A stretch of DNA of 64,000 bases from NCBI GenBank assembly GCA_963848355.1, contig CAWKDG010000001.1, positions 1 through 64,000 on the forward strand, read 5' to 3'. This stretch comes from CAWKDG01 sp963848355 (GTDB taxonomy: Bacteria > Actinomycetota > Acidimicrobiia > Acidimicrobiales > UBA8190). A model generated the notes under the pieces. It was not told the DNA's origin and ran no database searches. It was given only the letters and a program-made list of their open reading frames with translations. How positions within the stretch are numbered: the stretch's first letter is position 1; each line of letters begins with the position of its first letter. A program made the position numbers and the translations under genes. Of this stretch, positions 15,585 through 24,320 are shown one piece after another.

Positions 15585-17726
15585 TCAGCCTTTCCCGGCG
15601 CTCAGCACCCTCCGGCACAGCGCTTCCGAAGTTGACTTCTTCTTCTTGGTCACGACGTCAACGGCCAGGGGCGAACCAGGCGAGTGGGTGATCGGGAGGA
15701 TCTTGGCATGGCCGGTCGGGAACTTGGCCACGAGTGAGGTCGTGGACCGGGCGCTCACGGTGAGAACCCGAAGATAAGGGTCGATGACGATCTCCGCCGG
15801 CGCATATCCCCCCCTGAGTCTCACGGCCCGGCCGATGTCGTGACGGTGGGGACCGGTGAGGTCGAAGCGGATTCTGTTCCTGCCATCGGGTACGAGCGAG
15901 ACGGTATTGGATCCAATCGTCATGAGACGGATGGGCCGTGTCACCGCCGCCAGTGATCCGTGGAACCAGAGCGAGAACCTGTTGACGACACCGGCGGGGC
16001 GTTCGATGGGGTACCACGTTCTCTTTTCCAGATTCTGCGACGGGAACGTCTTGTACTTCTCGCCGATCGACAGGTAGAGGGCCTTGCAGTCGCCCACCAC
16101 GAAGAGCTTGTCCGCCGGCGCATAGTCGGGGAGAACCCGTCCGTGCATGATGTTCTCGGTCAGGGGAACCCCGATGAGGTTGCTGACCTTCACCTGCCGC
16201 CGTACATAGGCCGCCGCCCGGTGGACCGACCAGCTGTCCTGCGGGGTGCTCGCCACCGCCACATTGACGACCACGGACAGCACGGTCAGGACGAGCAGTG
16301 CCCCCACGAGCAGGCGCCGGAGACCACGACGCCAGTTGTGCGTCCGGCCCCACAGGTCGACCAGTCCGACAGCGCTGCCCACGAGAAGGAACGGGAGGAA
16401 ATCGGCCACGTAGCGGTCGGAGATGTAGTCGAAGATCAGGATGGTCCCGAAACCGAGGGCCGAGGCGAACAGCACGACCCGCATCAAGCTCCCTCGTCCC
16501 AGCCTCCGCCGCCGGAAGGCGGCGAAGACACCCCAGCACGAGAGAAGGAAGAGCAGGGGCATCGTGTCCGTCAGGCTGGCCGTCCGGGTGTTGCGATCGA
16601 ACACGACGTGTCCCACGGCCCGTGCTGGCTCGGCCGGCAGGGTGATGAAGGGGAAGATCGGCGTCAGGCGGATACCGCCCGGCCAGAGATAGGCCAAGAG
16701 GGTACTGGGCAGAAATTCGGGGCCATAGCCCTTGCCACCCGTCGCCGCCAGAGCGGCGCGGCGGTGGGCGTTGACCCTCGTGAAGACCTGTTCCTTCAAG
16801 GGGACTCCGAAGGCCACGCCGAACTTGAGCTCGTTGACCACCGTCATGGCTATCAAGGGGACGAGGGCGGCGACGAGCATCGGTACGACCCAGCGCCGGT
16901 TCTCCTGGCCGCCGTACCCGAGGGCCAACCACCCGGCGACGAGCAGGGCTCCGACGACGCAGGCATAGCCGGTCGGCAACCGGTTGAGACTGGCGAAGAG
17001 GACGAGGACTCCGGCCAGCGCGATGCGACGCCTCGAAGGACGTTCCATCACCCCCAACAGCGCGAACATGCTGCCGACGGTCAAGGCGACGCTCCACACC
17101 AGGTCCTCGTGGTAGGCCCACGCCTCTGAGGCCAGGAAGATGAACACGGACCCACCCAACATGGTGGCGAGCAGCAGGCCGTATGACGCGGCCTCCATCC
17201 GGCCGAGGGCGACCGGTCCTCGCATCATGAAGCGGACCCTCCACACCAGCAGGGCGCAGAAGACGGCGGCGACCAACCATCCGAGCAGCATCGACGGAGC
17301 GGTCAGGCGACCGTCGAACCGATGCGTGAAAAGCATGATCGGCATACGCACGAGCGAGGGGAAGATCCCGAAGTACGTAAAGGTATGTCCATTGTGGATG
17401 AATCCTTCGATACCGAGACTGCCCCTGGGGACCGAGAGATGCCCATGGAAGATGGCCCGCGTCTGCAGGTCGTAGAAGTTGTTCCCCGGATACGTCCTAC
17501 GGAATATCTTGGGGTTTCCGTCCGCCACGTCCCACAGGATCCACAGGAAAGGGATGAGGGCGGCCACGATCCCGATGGTGACGGCATGGACGTAGCGGGT
17601 CCGGTCCTTCGACTTCGGGCGCCGTGGCCGTCGTCGCACTGTGGGCGGATCCGACAGCTCGATTCCTTCTGTCGTCGTGGCCACGTCCGTCGTGGCTCCG
17701 CCTTCGAGCACGCCTCTCTCAGTCAT
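15585..17726 (-). CDS. Polytopic membrane protein, GT-C glycosyltransferase-like
   Basis: 713 aa with a cytoplasmic, basic N-terminus (RRRPRRPKSKDRTRYVHAV) and about ten to twelve membrane spans up to residue 470, such as VTIGIVAALIPFLWILWDVA and VVLFASALGFGTILIF. The first extracytoplasmic loop carries FYDLQTRAIFHGHLSVPRGS, the kind of loop seen in GT-C and dolichyl-phosphate-mannose-dependent enzymes, and the C-terminal 240 residues are a soluble beta-rich domain. This is consistent with a polyprenyl-phosphate-sugar-dependent transferase. No named subfamily is recognised. KKKK lies near the end. Confidence 0.65.
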   Translation of the reverse strand: MTERGVLEGGATTDVATTTEGIELSDPPTVRRRPRRPKSKDRTRYVHAVTIGIVAALIPFLWILWDVADGNPKIFRRTYPGNNFYDLQTRAIFHGHLSVPRGSLGIEGFIHNGHTFTYFGIFPSLVRMPIMLFTHRFDGRLTAPSMLLGWLVAAVFCALLVWRVRFMMRGPVALGRMEAASYGLLLATMLGGSVFIFLASEAWAYHEDLVWSVALTVGSMFALLGVMERPSRRRIALAGVLVLFASLNRLPTGYACVVGALLVAGWLALGYGGQENRRWVVPMLVAALVPLIAMTVVNELKFGVAFGVPLKEQVFTRVNAHRRAALAATGGKGYGPEFLPSTLLAYLWPGGIRLTPIFPFITLPAEPARAVGHVVFDRNTRTASLTDTMPLLFLLSCWGVFAAFRRRRLGRGSLMRVVLFASALGFGTILIFDYISDRYVADFLPFLLVGSAVGLVDLWGRTHNWRRGLRRLLVGALLVLTVLSVVVNVAVASTPQDSWSVHRAAAYVRRQVKVSNLIGVPLTENIMHGRVLPDYAPADKLFVVGDCKALYLSIGEKYKTFPSQNLEKRTWYPIERPAGVVNRFSLWFHGSLAAVTRPIRLMTIGSNTVSLVPDGRNRIRFDLTGPHRHDIGRAVRLRGGYAPAEIVIDPYLRVLTVSARSTTSLVAKFPTGHAKILPITHSPGSPLAVDVVTKKKKSTSEALCRRVLSAGKG

Positions 17727-17807
17727 CGGCGGTCACACGATCGCGCCGATACGGGCTGCCCGCGAGGGCAGCGTGTTGATGATCCTTGTCCGACTCGTCC
17801 ACCGCCG

Positions 17808-18647
17808 CTATTTTCGGAGCCGCGATCGGATGCGCTCGAGACGCTTCAGAAAGGCGCTTCCGGCTTCGTCGGACCATCCCAAGTGGCGCTTCATCCGGTC
17901 GAACATCCGCAGCGCTTCCTTGTCGAGGTAGATAGAGAGCCTCCTCCGGCCGTCACCGGGCCGGGCCCGGTAATCGGTCGACCGCTCGACAGGTGCGTCT
18001 TCCTCGGTGAAGTAGTACAGCGCCAACGATCGGCGAGACACCCCCTCCGGGCAACGCAGAGGTTCCGGATGCCCGTGGAACGAGTCGGCGTCCGTCGTGA
18101 AGATGACGACGCGGTTGCCCACGGGCGCGGTCTTTGCCACGCAGCGCTTCATGTCGCTGCTCCAGAACTCGAGGTCGCCGCCATATTCCTCGGGCCAGTC
18201 CTCGTTCAGGTAGAGCAGCAGGTTCACCCGACGGCGCCATTGGCGGTGGCGGGGATGCACCGTGAAGTCGGCGTGAATGTTGAGATACCCGCCTTTGACC
18301 GAACGGTGCAGTCCGCCGCCTTCGAGCGACTCGTCGGGCATGAGATCGGGGATCCCCGTCAACTCGCTCAAGAAAGCTACGAATCGTGGGGAGTTGAGTT
18401 CTCCCAACACCGTCTGCAGGGTGGGACCCCAGGCCTGCGGGTCGGTGTTGCTGAACTTCCTCTCGTTCACGTGGGCGAAGTGGAGCCATGTATCAGGATC
18501 CTCAGCGGGGAACTCCTGCGTGGCTAGCTTGGCCGCGTCGGGACACAGGAACTCGTCGAGGACGATGTGGGGAAAGGGCTGCGCCGACGCATAGCGCTCG
18601 CGCAACTCTGCAGCACTGCCCTCGAGCCTGGCCAGGTCAACCACCAT
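17808..18647 (-). CDS. 2-Oxoglutarate/Fe(II)-dependent oxygenase (prolyl-4-hydroxylase-like)
   Basis: 279 aa. Double-stranded beta-helix with the HxD iron site in GGYLNIHADFTVHPRHRQWR, the distal His in DADSFHGHPEPLRC and the 2-oxoglutarate-binding Arg in GVSRRSLALYYFTEE; the RVNLLLYLNEDWPEEYGGDL strand is typical of the P4H/2OG-FeII_Oxy_3 group. It hydroxylates an unknown substrate. Its position among glycosyltransferases suggests hydroxylation of a sugar, lipid or side group in the surface glycan. The C-terminal 50 residues are basic and helical. Confidence 0.82.
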   Translation of the reverse strand: MVVDLARLEGSAAELRERYASAQPFPHIVLDEFLCPDAAKLATQEFPAEDPDTWLHFAHVNERKFSNTDPQAWGPTLQTVLGELNSPRFVAFLSELTGIPDLMPDESLEGGGLHRSVKGGYLNIHADFTVHPRHRQWRRRVNLLLYLNEDWPEEYGGDLEFWSSDMKRCVAKTAPVGNRVVIFTTDADSFHGHPEPLRCPEGVSRRSLALYYFTEEDAPVERSTDYRARPGDGRRRLSIYLDKEALRMFDRMKRHLGWSDEAGSAFLKRLERIRSRLRK

Positions 18648-18750
18648 TGGACGTCTTCACCCTCTGTCTCGAATCCCCCCGGGACCCATGGACGATCAGG
18701 CGCTGCGGCATACGACGCGTCGCACACTACTGCGCCCTCAGCGGCACGTG

Positions 18751-20193
18751 TCAGGCAGGCTCCAACTCGAAAAGGAGCTGATAGGCGAACAGGGTCGGCG
18801 ACACAGCCGTGCCGAGGTGGTCCAGCCCCGAGACAACATTGATGGCCCAATCGGGAGCGGGACCTCCCCGTTCCGCTACCTCCAACGGCAGGCCACAGAT
18901 CGAGCGGCGGCGGACACGCATCCCTGCTCCACGGGCCATCCGTTCGAAGGAGTTGCGCGTGAAGAAGCGCAGGTGTCCGACGTCGAAGATGCCCCGTCGC
19001 TCGTAGTCGAATCGCCCGAACAGGACCCGTAGGCGCGGGTACCAGTGCGCCACGTTCGGGACGCTGACCATCACCACACCGCGGGGTGCCAGGACTGCGG
19101 TGAGCTGCGACAGCAGAGATTGGGGATCGACGAGATGCTCGAAGACATCGGCGCCGACGACGACATCGAAGCCGGTGCCGACGTCGGCGGGCAGACCCTG
19201 GTTGAGGTCGGCCTCGACGAAGCCGTCGAGACGATCGGCCACACCGTCGAGCTTCTCGGAGTCCACGCCGATCACCGTGTGCCCCGACAGGCGCATCTGT
19301 TCGCCCAACCGTCCGTCGGAGCACCCGAGGTCCAGCACGCGCTTGGGCTGGCCTTCGTTCAGCCATGTCATCAACTTGATGTGCGAGGACGCCGCCGCCA
19401 GCTTCAACTCGTAGCCCTCTTCGGCGAACGCCATGTTGCCCGAGCCGAAGCCCATCTTGTGGAGGCGATAGCGAAGGACATCGAGGACGACATCCTTGGC
19501 ATAACGCATGCCGTTCACGTTGCAGAGTTCGTCGCCGTAGTACGTCGGGATCGGTACTTCGACCATGCGTTTGTTCGCCTCGAGGAGCTGCAGGATGATC
19601 TCGGTGTCGAAGTCGAATCCGTCGGAGTTCGATTCGAAGGGGATGTCCTCGAGGGCATCGACGCGGTAGGCGCGGTAGCCGCTGTGCCACTCGGTCAGCT
19701 TCAGTCCGGTGGCGGCGTTGGAGAACCGGCTCAGGATCCGGTTGCCGATGTATTTGTAGAGGGGCATCCCGCCCATGCGTGCCGAACCGAGCTCCATCAT
19801 GCGGGAGCCGAAGACGGCGTCACAGCCGGAGTCTTCGAAGGGTGTGATCAGGTCCTCGATGACCTCGGGAGCATATTGCCCGTCCCCGTGGAGCAGCACG
19901 ACGATGTCGAGATCGTGCTCGATGGCCCAGCGGTAGGCCGCCTTCTGGTTTCCGCCGTACCCCAGGTTCTTCGGACGCCGGATCACGGTGAGCGGTAGGT
20001 CACTCTGCTTCTGGTACTCCATCCCCACCAGGTAGGTGCAGTCGCTGCTGGCGTCGTCACACACGACCACCTCGGCGACGCGCTCGCGGAAGCTCTTGGG
20101 GAGCCTGTCGAGGACGGTGTGGAGCGTTGACGCCGCGTTGAACGCGACGACCACCACCCCTATCCGTTCGGTGCGCCCACGCTTTGCGGCCAT
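18751..20193 (-). CDS. Fusion of GT2 glycosyltransferase and SAM methyltransferase
   Basis: 480 aa in two domains. Residues 1-250 are a GT-A fold family 2 transferase of the dolichol-phosphate-mannose/undecaprenyl type: IGVVVVAFNAASTLHTVLDR, VVVCDDASSDCT, NLGYGGNQKAAYRWAI, the metal-binding IVVLLHGDGQYAPEVIEDLI and EWHSGYRAYRVDAL. Residues 285-480 are a class I methyltransferase: KRVLDLGCSDGRLGEQM (motif I), GFDVVVGADVFEHLVDPQSL and LAPRGVVMVSVPNVAHW. No frameshift or stop separates them. One protein could make a polyprenyl-linked sugar and methylate it or a partner. It is the first gene of the minus-strand block, with only a weak GTGAGGG before ATG 20193. Confidence 0.88.
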   Translation of the reverse strand: MAAKRGRTERIGVVVVAFNAASTLHTVLDRLPKSFRERVAEVVVCDDASSDCTYLVGMEYQKQSDLPLTVIRRPKNLGYGGNQKAAYRWAIEHDLDIVVLLHGDGQYAPEVIEDLITPFEDSGCDAVFGSRMMELGSARMGGMPLYKYIGNRILSRFSNAATGLKLTEWHSGYRAYRVDALEDIPFESNSDGFDFDTEIILQLLEANKRMVEVPIPTYYGDELCNVNGMRYAKDVVLDVLRYRLHKMGFGSGNMAFAEEGYELKLAAASSHIKLMTWLNEGQPKRVLDLGCSDGRLGEQMRLSGHTVIGVDSEKLDGVADRLDGFVEADLNQGLPADVGTGFDVVVGADVFEHLVDPQSLLSQLTAVLAPRGVVMVSVPNVAHWYPRLRVLFGRFDYERRGIFDVGHLRFFTRNSFERMARGAGMRVRRRSICGLPLEVAERGGPAPDWAINVVSGLDHLGTAVSPTLFAYQLLFELEPA

Positions 20194-20774
20194 TGACCCT
20201 CACCCCCGTGCCGGGCCGGGCCCGAGCCCCGCCCCCCACTCGTCAGCATCTTCGGCGGCATCGGTCACCCCAGGACCGTCAATCCTGCCCCAGACCACCG
20301 ACCGTGAGCCCTCGGCCGCCCACGGCCCCCAAGCAATGATTGCCGCCGTGTGGAAGCTTGTCACCATCAATTCTGACTAAGCAGCCGGGCGGCCCAGCCT
20401 GCCGACCACCCCGGGGGAGCCGGCTCAGACCCCTGGTCCTTACTCCCAGTCTCCCACTCCCAGCTGGTGGATCTCGATCGTCGTCAGTGTGCCTCTCGCC
20501 GCCAAATCGTTTCAAGCCCTGGAAGCCGGGCTGCCGGGCGCGGGCGGCGCTGGAGGCGCCGGTCCTGGTCCCTTCGGTGGCGATCGTGTCACCTCGGGGG
20601 CCCCGCCGGCCAGGTCGGGCGAAGCAGTCCCGGCACGACGCCATGACGCCGGCCGGAGGAGCGCAGTATGCCGGCCGACCGGGTCCTTAGCGTCGACGGT
20701 GTTGTCGTGCTGTCATGGCCGGCGCACCGCGAGCGGAAGTGCCGATGATCAACGAAACGCGCGGTCGACCGGCG
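20194..20774. other. Divergent intergenic region
   Basis: About 580 bases between the divergent GT2-methyltransferase and lipoprotein genes. No ORF with coding character, tRNA or CRISPR was seen. The composition is Pro/Gly-codon-rich in all frames, and the only signal noted is the -10 element at its right edge. It marks the outer limit of the accessory glycan block. Confidence 0.4.
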
Positions 20775-20780
20775 TACGAT
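20775..20780 (+). promoter_or_regulatory. -10 element (TACGAT) giving a leaderless GTG
   Basis: TACGAT ends six bases before GTG 20787, supporting that start for the lipoprotein gene over the ATG at 20856. Confidence 0.5.
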
Positions 20781-20786
20781 CCCCCT

Positions 20787-21584
20787 GTGCCGACCAGAAC
20801 CGAGAGTTCCGAGGGCCGGGTGACAGGCACCGGCCGAACCGTTCGTTGTCGCAGGATGTCCGGTGTCGTGACCGTCGCCCTGGTGATGGGGGTGGTAGGC
20901 CTGAGCGGGTGCTCGGTGGTGAAGACGGTCGAGAAGGTGAAAAACGACGTGGAGGGGAACAAGGCGACGATCGACGCCTTCACCGGCAAGATCCAGTCCG
21001 GCGAGGCGACCACTTTCGAGGCGACGTACGTGACCACCGGCGCCGCGCCGGCCACGATCGTCTACGCCGTCCAGCCGCCGAAGGGTCTCGCCTTCACCGA
21101 TACCCCGTCGGGCGCCCCGAGCGGGAGCACCAGCATCGACGTCGTCGTGAACTCATCGGGTGAGTACTCCTGCACCCCGCCGTCCGGATCGACGTCGACG
21201 TGGTCGTGCGAGAAGTTGGGGACGGACAGCGCCGCCGCGGAGAACAAGCTCTTCGACCTCTACACCCCGTCGCACTGGGTGGGGTTCCTGAAGGACTTCT
21301 CGCTCGTCGCCGGCGTCGCCGGTGACAAGGTCTCCTCATCGTCGATGACGGTGAACGGCTTCAGCATGCAGTGCGTCGACTTCAACGCACCGGGGGTGGC
21401 GGGGACGAGCACGATCTGCACGACGGCCCAGGGCATTCTCGGTTACGTCAGGGTGGCGTCGAGTTCGACCAGCTTCGAGATCAAGAGTTACTCGGCGTCG
21501 CCGCCGGCCTCTCTGTTCCAGTTGCCACCGGGCGCCACGGTGACGACGCCGCCGCCGCCGACTCCGCAGGGAACAAACGGCTAG
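20787..21584 (+). CDS. Predicted lipoprotein of unknown function
   Basis: 265 aa from the leaderless GTG 20787, or 242 aa if ATG 20856 is used. A hydrophobic segment ends in a lipobox (VVTVALVMGVVGLSGCSVV), predicting lipid attachment at Cys on the outer face of the membrane. The mature part starts with a charged helix (KTVEKVKNDVEGNKATIDAF) and continues as a Ser/Thr-rich beta domain with paired cysteines (EYSCTPPSGSTSTWSCEKLG), ending in a Thr/Pro-rich tail (TTPPPPTPQGTNG). No enzymatic motif was seen. It resembles many actinobacterial small lipoproteins without a name. Confidence 0.7.
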   Translation: MPTRTESSEGRVTGTGRTVRCRRMSGVVTVALVMGVVGLSGCSVVKTVEKVKNDVEGNKATIDAFTGKIQSGEATTFEATYVTTGAAPATIVYAVQPPKGLAFTDTPSGAPSGSTSIDVVVNSSGEYSCTPPSGSTSTWSCEKLGTDSAAAENKLFDLYTPSHWVGFLKDFSLVAGVAGDKVSSSSMTVNGFSMQCVDFNAPGVAGTSTICTTAQGILGYVRVASSSTSFEIKSYSASPPASLFQLPPGATVTTPPPPTPQGTNG

Positions 21585-21648
21585 TAGTTGAGGGTTACCG
21601 CCGCCGGTGCGAACGGCTGGTATCGCGACCGTCCACGGTTGGGTTCGC

Positions 21649-21968
21649 TCAGGCCTTCACAGTGACCTTGAACGTGCCGTTGCTGGTCAGCCACTGACTG
21701 GTGGTGGGGAGAACCGCCTTGATGGTCTGCTAGGCGTCGGCGTCGATGAGGCCGGGACCCTCGGAGGGCGATCCGCTCGAGAAGCTGTCCGAGGTGACGG
21801 CCGTGCCCTGGGGGAGCAGGTAACTGAAGACGTGGTATCCGTCGGAGGCGGTGTCGCCCGAGCAGTCGGACTGGGCGGGCAGGACGACGGTGAAGTCCGT
21901 CGCCGACCCGCCCGAGCTCAAGGCCTGGCTGTTGGACGGGTTGGCGAGGAAGGGTGAGGAGTGGGTGT
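21649..21968 (-). pseudogene. 3' remnant of a Ser/Thr-rich secreted protein
   Basis: On the minus strand a coding-like tail reads SPFLANPSNSQALSSGGSAT, DFTVVLPAQSDCSGDTASDG, YHVFSYLLPQGTAVTSD and EGPGLIDADA, then an in-frame TAG (21730-21732), then QTIKAVLPTTSQWLTSNGTF and KVTVKA before TGA at 21649-21651. The 5' part is missing: the stop codon of the D-2-hydroxyacid dehydrogenase follows immediately upstream. It is probably a truncated and mutated extracellular protein gene. Confidence 0.45.
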
Positions 21969-22958
21969 CTACGACGAGGGGCGCGCGCGGGCCAGGACGT
22001 CGGGGTTGACGACGTTGGTGGGGGTGCCGGCGACGAAGGCGTTGATCTGGCCGAAGACATCGGAGAACTGGATCTCCCATTCCTCGCGCGTGACGTAGCC
22101 GATGTGGGGCGTGCAGATGACGTTGCCCATGGCGAGGAGGGGATCGGCCGTGTCGAGGACGGGTTCGTCCTCGAAGACGTCGAGAGCAGCCAGGCCGGGT
22201 CGTCCGGCGCGCAGGGCGTCGAGCAGGGCGCCCGGTGCGATCAGGCCGGCGCGGCTGGTGTTGACGAGAAGGGCCGTCGGCTTCATGAGAGCCAGGTCCT
22301 CGCCGGTGACGATGCCCCGGGTGGCCTCGACCAGGCGCAGGTGGAGAGAGACCACGTCAGTCGAGGAGAAGAAGGCCTCCTTGCTGTCGGCCACGGCATG
22401 ACCGTCGGCGCGCGCCTCGGCCAGGGAGGAGGGACGGCCCCAGACGAGGACGGGCATGGCGAAGGCACGGGCGTAGCCGGCGACGACCTTGCCGATCCGA
22501 CCGTATCCGAAGACACCGAGGGTCTTGCCCGCCAGCGTGCGGCCGACGCCCATCTGCCAGGTGCCCGCTTTCATGGAGGTCACCTGCTGGGGGATCTGGC
22601 GCAGAGCGGCCACCACCAGTCCCCAGGTCAGTTCGGCCGTGGCCACCGAGGGCGTGCCGGCATGGAGGTCCGACGAGACGACGATCCCGAGACGTGTACA
22701 GGTGTCGACGTCGATATGCGGGTAGACGCTGCGCTGGCTGATGAGGCGGAGCGCGGGGAGTTGTTCGAGAAGGGGGGTGCGTATCTCGGTCCGCTCCCGG
22801 ATGAGGACGAGGGCCTCGGTGTGGCGCAGACGGACGGCCAGCGCCTCGGTGTCCTGGAGGTGGTCGGTCCAGACCATGACGTCGTGGACGGCCAGCTTGG
22901 CGAAGCAGGGCAAGGTGCGGACGGTGTCGAAGTAGTCGTCGAGGATGGTGACGTTCAC
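21969..22958 (-). CDS. D-isomer-specific 2-hydroxyacid dehydrogenase
   Basis: 329 aa, NAD(P)-dependent reduction of a 2-keto acid or oxidation of a D-2-hydroxyacid. The substrate domain begins VNVTILDDYFDTVRTLPCFA (GTG 22958), and the nucleotide-binding fold has TLAGKTLGVFGYGRIGKVVA. The signature MKPTALLVNTSRAGLIAPGA carries the conserved Asn-Thr-Ser-Arg, Glu is in VFEDEPVL and the catalytic His in NVICTPHIGYVTREEW. It lacks the ACT domain of long SerA, so it may be a SerA-like or another D-2-hydroxyacid enzyme. Seventeen bases separate it from the methyltransferase upstream. Confidence 0.85.
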   Translation of the reverse strand: MNVTILDDYFDTVRTLPCFAKLAVHDVMVWTDHLQDTEALAVRLRHTEALVLIRERTEIRTPLLEQLPALRLISQRSVYPHIDVDTCTRLGIVVSSDLHAGTPSVATAELTWGLVVAALRQIPQQVTSMKAGTWQMGVGRTLAGKTLGVFGYGRIGKVVAGYARAFAMPVLVWGRPSSLAEARADGHAVADSKEAFFSSTDVVSLHLRLVEATRGIVTGEDLALMKPTALLVNTSRAGLIAPGALLDALRAGRPGLAALDVFEDEPVLDTADPLLAMGNVICTPHIGYVTREEWEIQFSDVFGQINAFVAGTPTNVVNPDVLARARPSS

Positions 22959-22975
22959 GGCCGCGCCTCCCTGCG

Positions 22976-23734
22976 TCAATCCGGTCGTCGAGCTTCGATG
23001 AGGAAACGCTGGGCGTGGGCCACGAAGGAACCTTCGGTCCCGATCTGGTCGTGGAGGGCGGCCAGGCGGTTGCGGTAGCGGTCGACGGTGAAGCCGGGGA
23101 CGATCCAGATGACCTTGCGCAGGAAGTGTACGACGGCGCCGACATCGTGGAACTCCGTCCGCAACGTCGCCTGCCGGAGATCGACCACGTGGAGACCGGC
23201 GGCGCCTGCCTCGGCGACGGCTCTTTGCGGGCTCCGCGCAACGCTGACCGGCTGGGGTCCCATCATGAAGTCGGTGAGCTCGCGCATGGTCCCGGTCCCG
23301 ACGTGCTGGGCCAGATAGGTGCCGTCTGGCCGGAGCACCCGCGCCACCTCCGGCCAGTTCGTGCTGACCGGGTGGCGGGAGACGACCAGCTCGAAAGAGC
23401 ACGCGGCGAAGGGAAGACCGTCGTCGTCGGACACCTCGACGATCGACGCACCGAGGGGTGTGAGGTTCTGCCGGGCGCGGGCCAGGTTCGCTCTCCACGA
23501 CTCGGTGGCCACCAACAGAGGGGGAGGATGGGTGACCGAGGCCAGCACCTCGCCGCCGCCGGTCTGAAGGTCGAGGGCCGTCGAGACGTCCGCCATCCGG
23601 CCGGTCATCATCCGGGCGTACCCCCAGGGGGGACGCTCCTCGGTGGCCCGACCGTCGAACCAGGAGAAGTCCCACCCCTCGACCGGAACCGAGGCACCCT
23701 CGGTCACGAGGTCGTCGAACGTGGCCGGTGTCAT
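22976..23734 (-). CDS. SAM-dependent methyltransferase-like protein
   Basis: 252 aa from ATG 23734. Begins MTPATFDDLVTEGASVPVEG, then WDFSWFDGRATEERPPWGYA, with the SAM-binding fold in STALDLQTGGGEVLASV (motif I, Gly-rich) and PFAACSFELVVSRHPVSTNW with VLRPDGTYLAQHVGTGTM, as in Methyltransf_11 proteins. Actinobacterial members of this type are usually unassigned. It lies four bases after the nucleotidyltransferase gene and is probably co-transcribed. Confidence 0.75.
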   Translation of the reverse strand: MTPATFDDLVTEGASVPVEGWDFSWFDGRATEERPPWGYARMMTGRMADVSTALDLQTGGGEVLASVTHPPPLLVATESWRANLARARQNLTPLGASIVEVSDDDGLPFAACSFELVVSRHPVSTNWPEVARVLRPDGTYLAQHVGTGTMRELTDFMMGPQPVSVARSPQRAVAEAGAAGLHVVDLRQATLRTEFHDVGAVVHFLRKVIWIVPGFTVDRYRNRLAALHDQIGTEGSFVAHAQRFLIEARRPD

Positions 23735-23738
23735 CGGA

Positions 23739-24320
23739 TCAGGGAAGACGCAGCGGGCGCGGATCGTCGTTCGGTGGGGTCCGCACGGTGTTGAGGAGCC
23801 GGAGGTAGCTCGGGTGGTCCGCCCCGAGAAGCGTGGCCACCCGCTCGCAGGCCAGGGGGAGATCGACGGCGTCGGTGGCCACCATGGCCTCGATGTCGGC
23901 CCAGTCCTTCGTACGGGAGAAGAACGCCTTGAAGACGAGGAGGTCCTCGCAGGAGAGCACCGGGATGACAGTGGGGCCGAACGGGACCGAGCGGACCCGA
24001 CGAGCGACGTCGTGGTGAAAAGGGTGATAGCGGAAGAAGAGATCGACCGGGGTCGTGCCCCAGAACAGGCGAACCTGACCGTCTGTCGTGGCAGCGGCGA
24101 CGTCGTTGTCGTCGGCGGTGACACCGATCGGAAGGTCGGCGAAGACCCGTCGGGCTTCGGTGGGCTCGACGAAGACGTTGAGATCGATGTCGATAGTGCC
24201 TCGGGGCGCTCCGGTGCAGTAGGCGAGGGCGATGGCGCCGCCGAAGGCATGGGGGATGCGGGCACCGTCCAGGGCCCCGTGGAGAGCGACGAGTTTGTCG
24301 GTGAGAGTCGGCGTGCTCAC
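23739..24320 (-). CDS. AbiEii-like nucleotidyltransferase, probable toxin or effector partner
   Basis: 193 aa, polymerase-beta-like nucleotidyltransferase. The core is PHAFGGAIALAYCTGAPRGT followed by IDIDLNVFVE, giving the Gly-Gly and D-x-D metal site of the COG2253/AbiEii group; then VRLFWGTTPVDLFFRYHPFH and SCEDLLVFKAFFSRTKDWAD. Its ATG overlaps the stop of the XRE gene (ATGA). Such pairs often work as toxin-antitoxin modules in which the nucleotidyltransferase modifies tRNA or another RNA; that role is inferred from family and context only. Confidence 0.75.
   Translation of the reverse strand: MSTPTLTDKLVALHGALDGARIPHAFGGAIALAYCTGAPRGTIDIDLNVFVEPTEARRVFADLPIGVTADDNDVAAATTDGQVRLFWGTTPVDLFFRYHPFHHDVARRVRSVPFGPTVIPVLSCEDLLVFKAFFSRTKDWADIEAMVATDAVDLPLACERVATLLGADHPSYLRLLNTVRTPPNDDPRPLRLP

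Noticed and set aside
13504..15777. 757-codon open frame on the plus strand opposite the OafA gene
   Set aside because: It is antisense to a clearly recognisable acyltransferase, lacks family motifs, and reads as the Gly/Arg/Asp/His/Gln-rich shadow typical of high-GC DNA.
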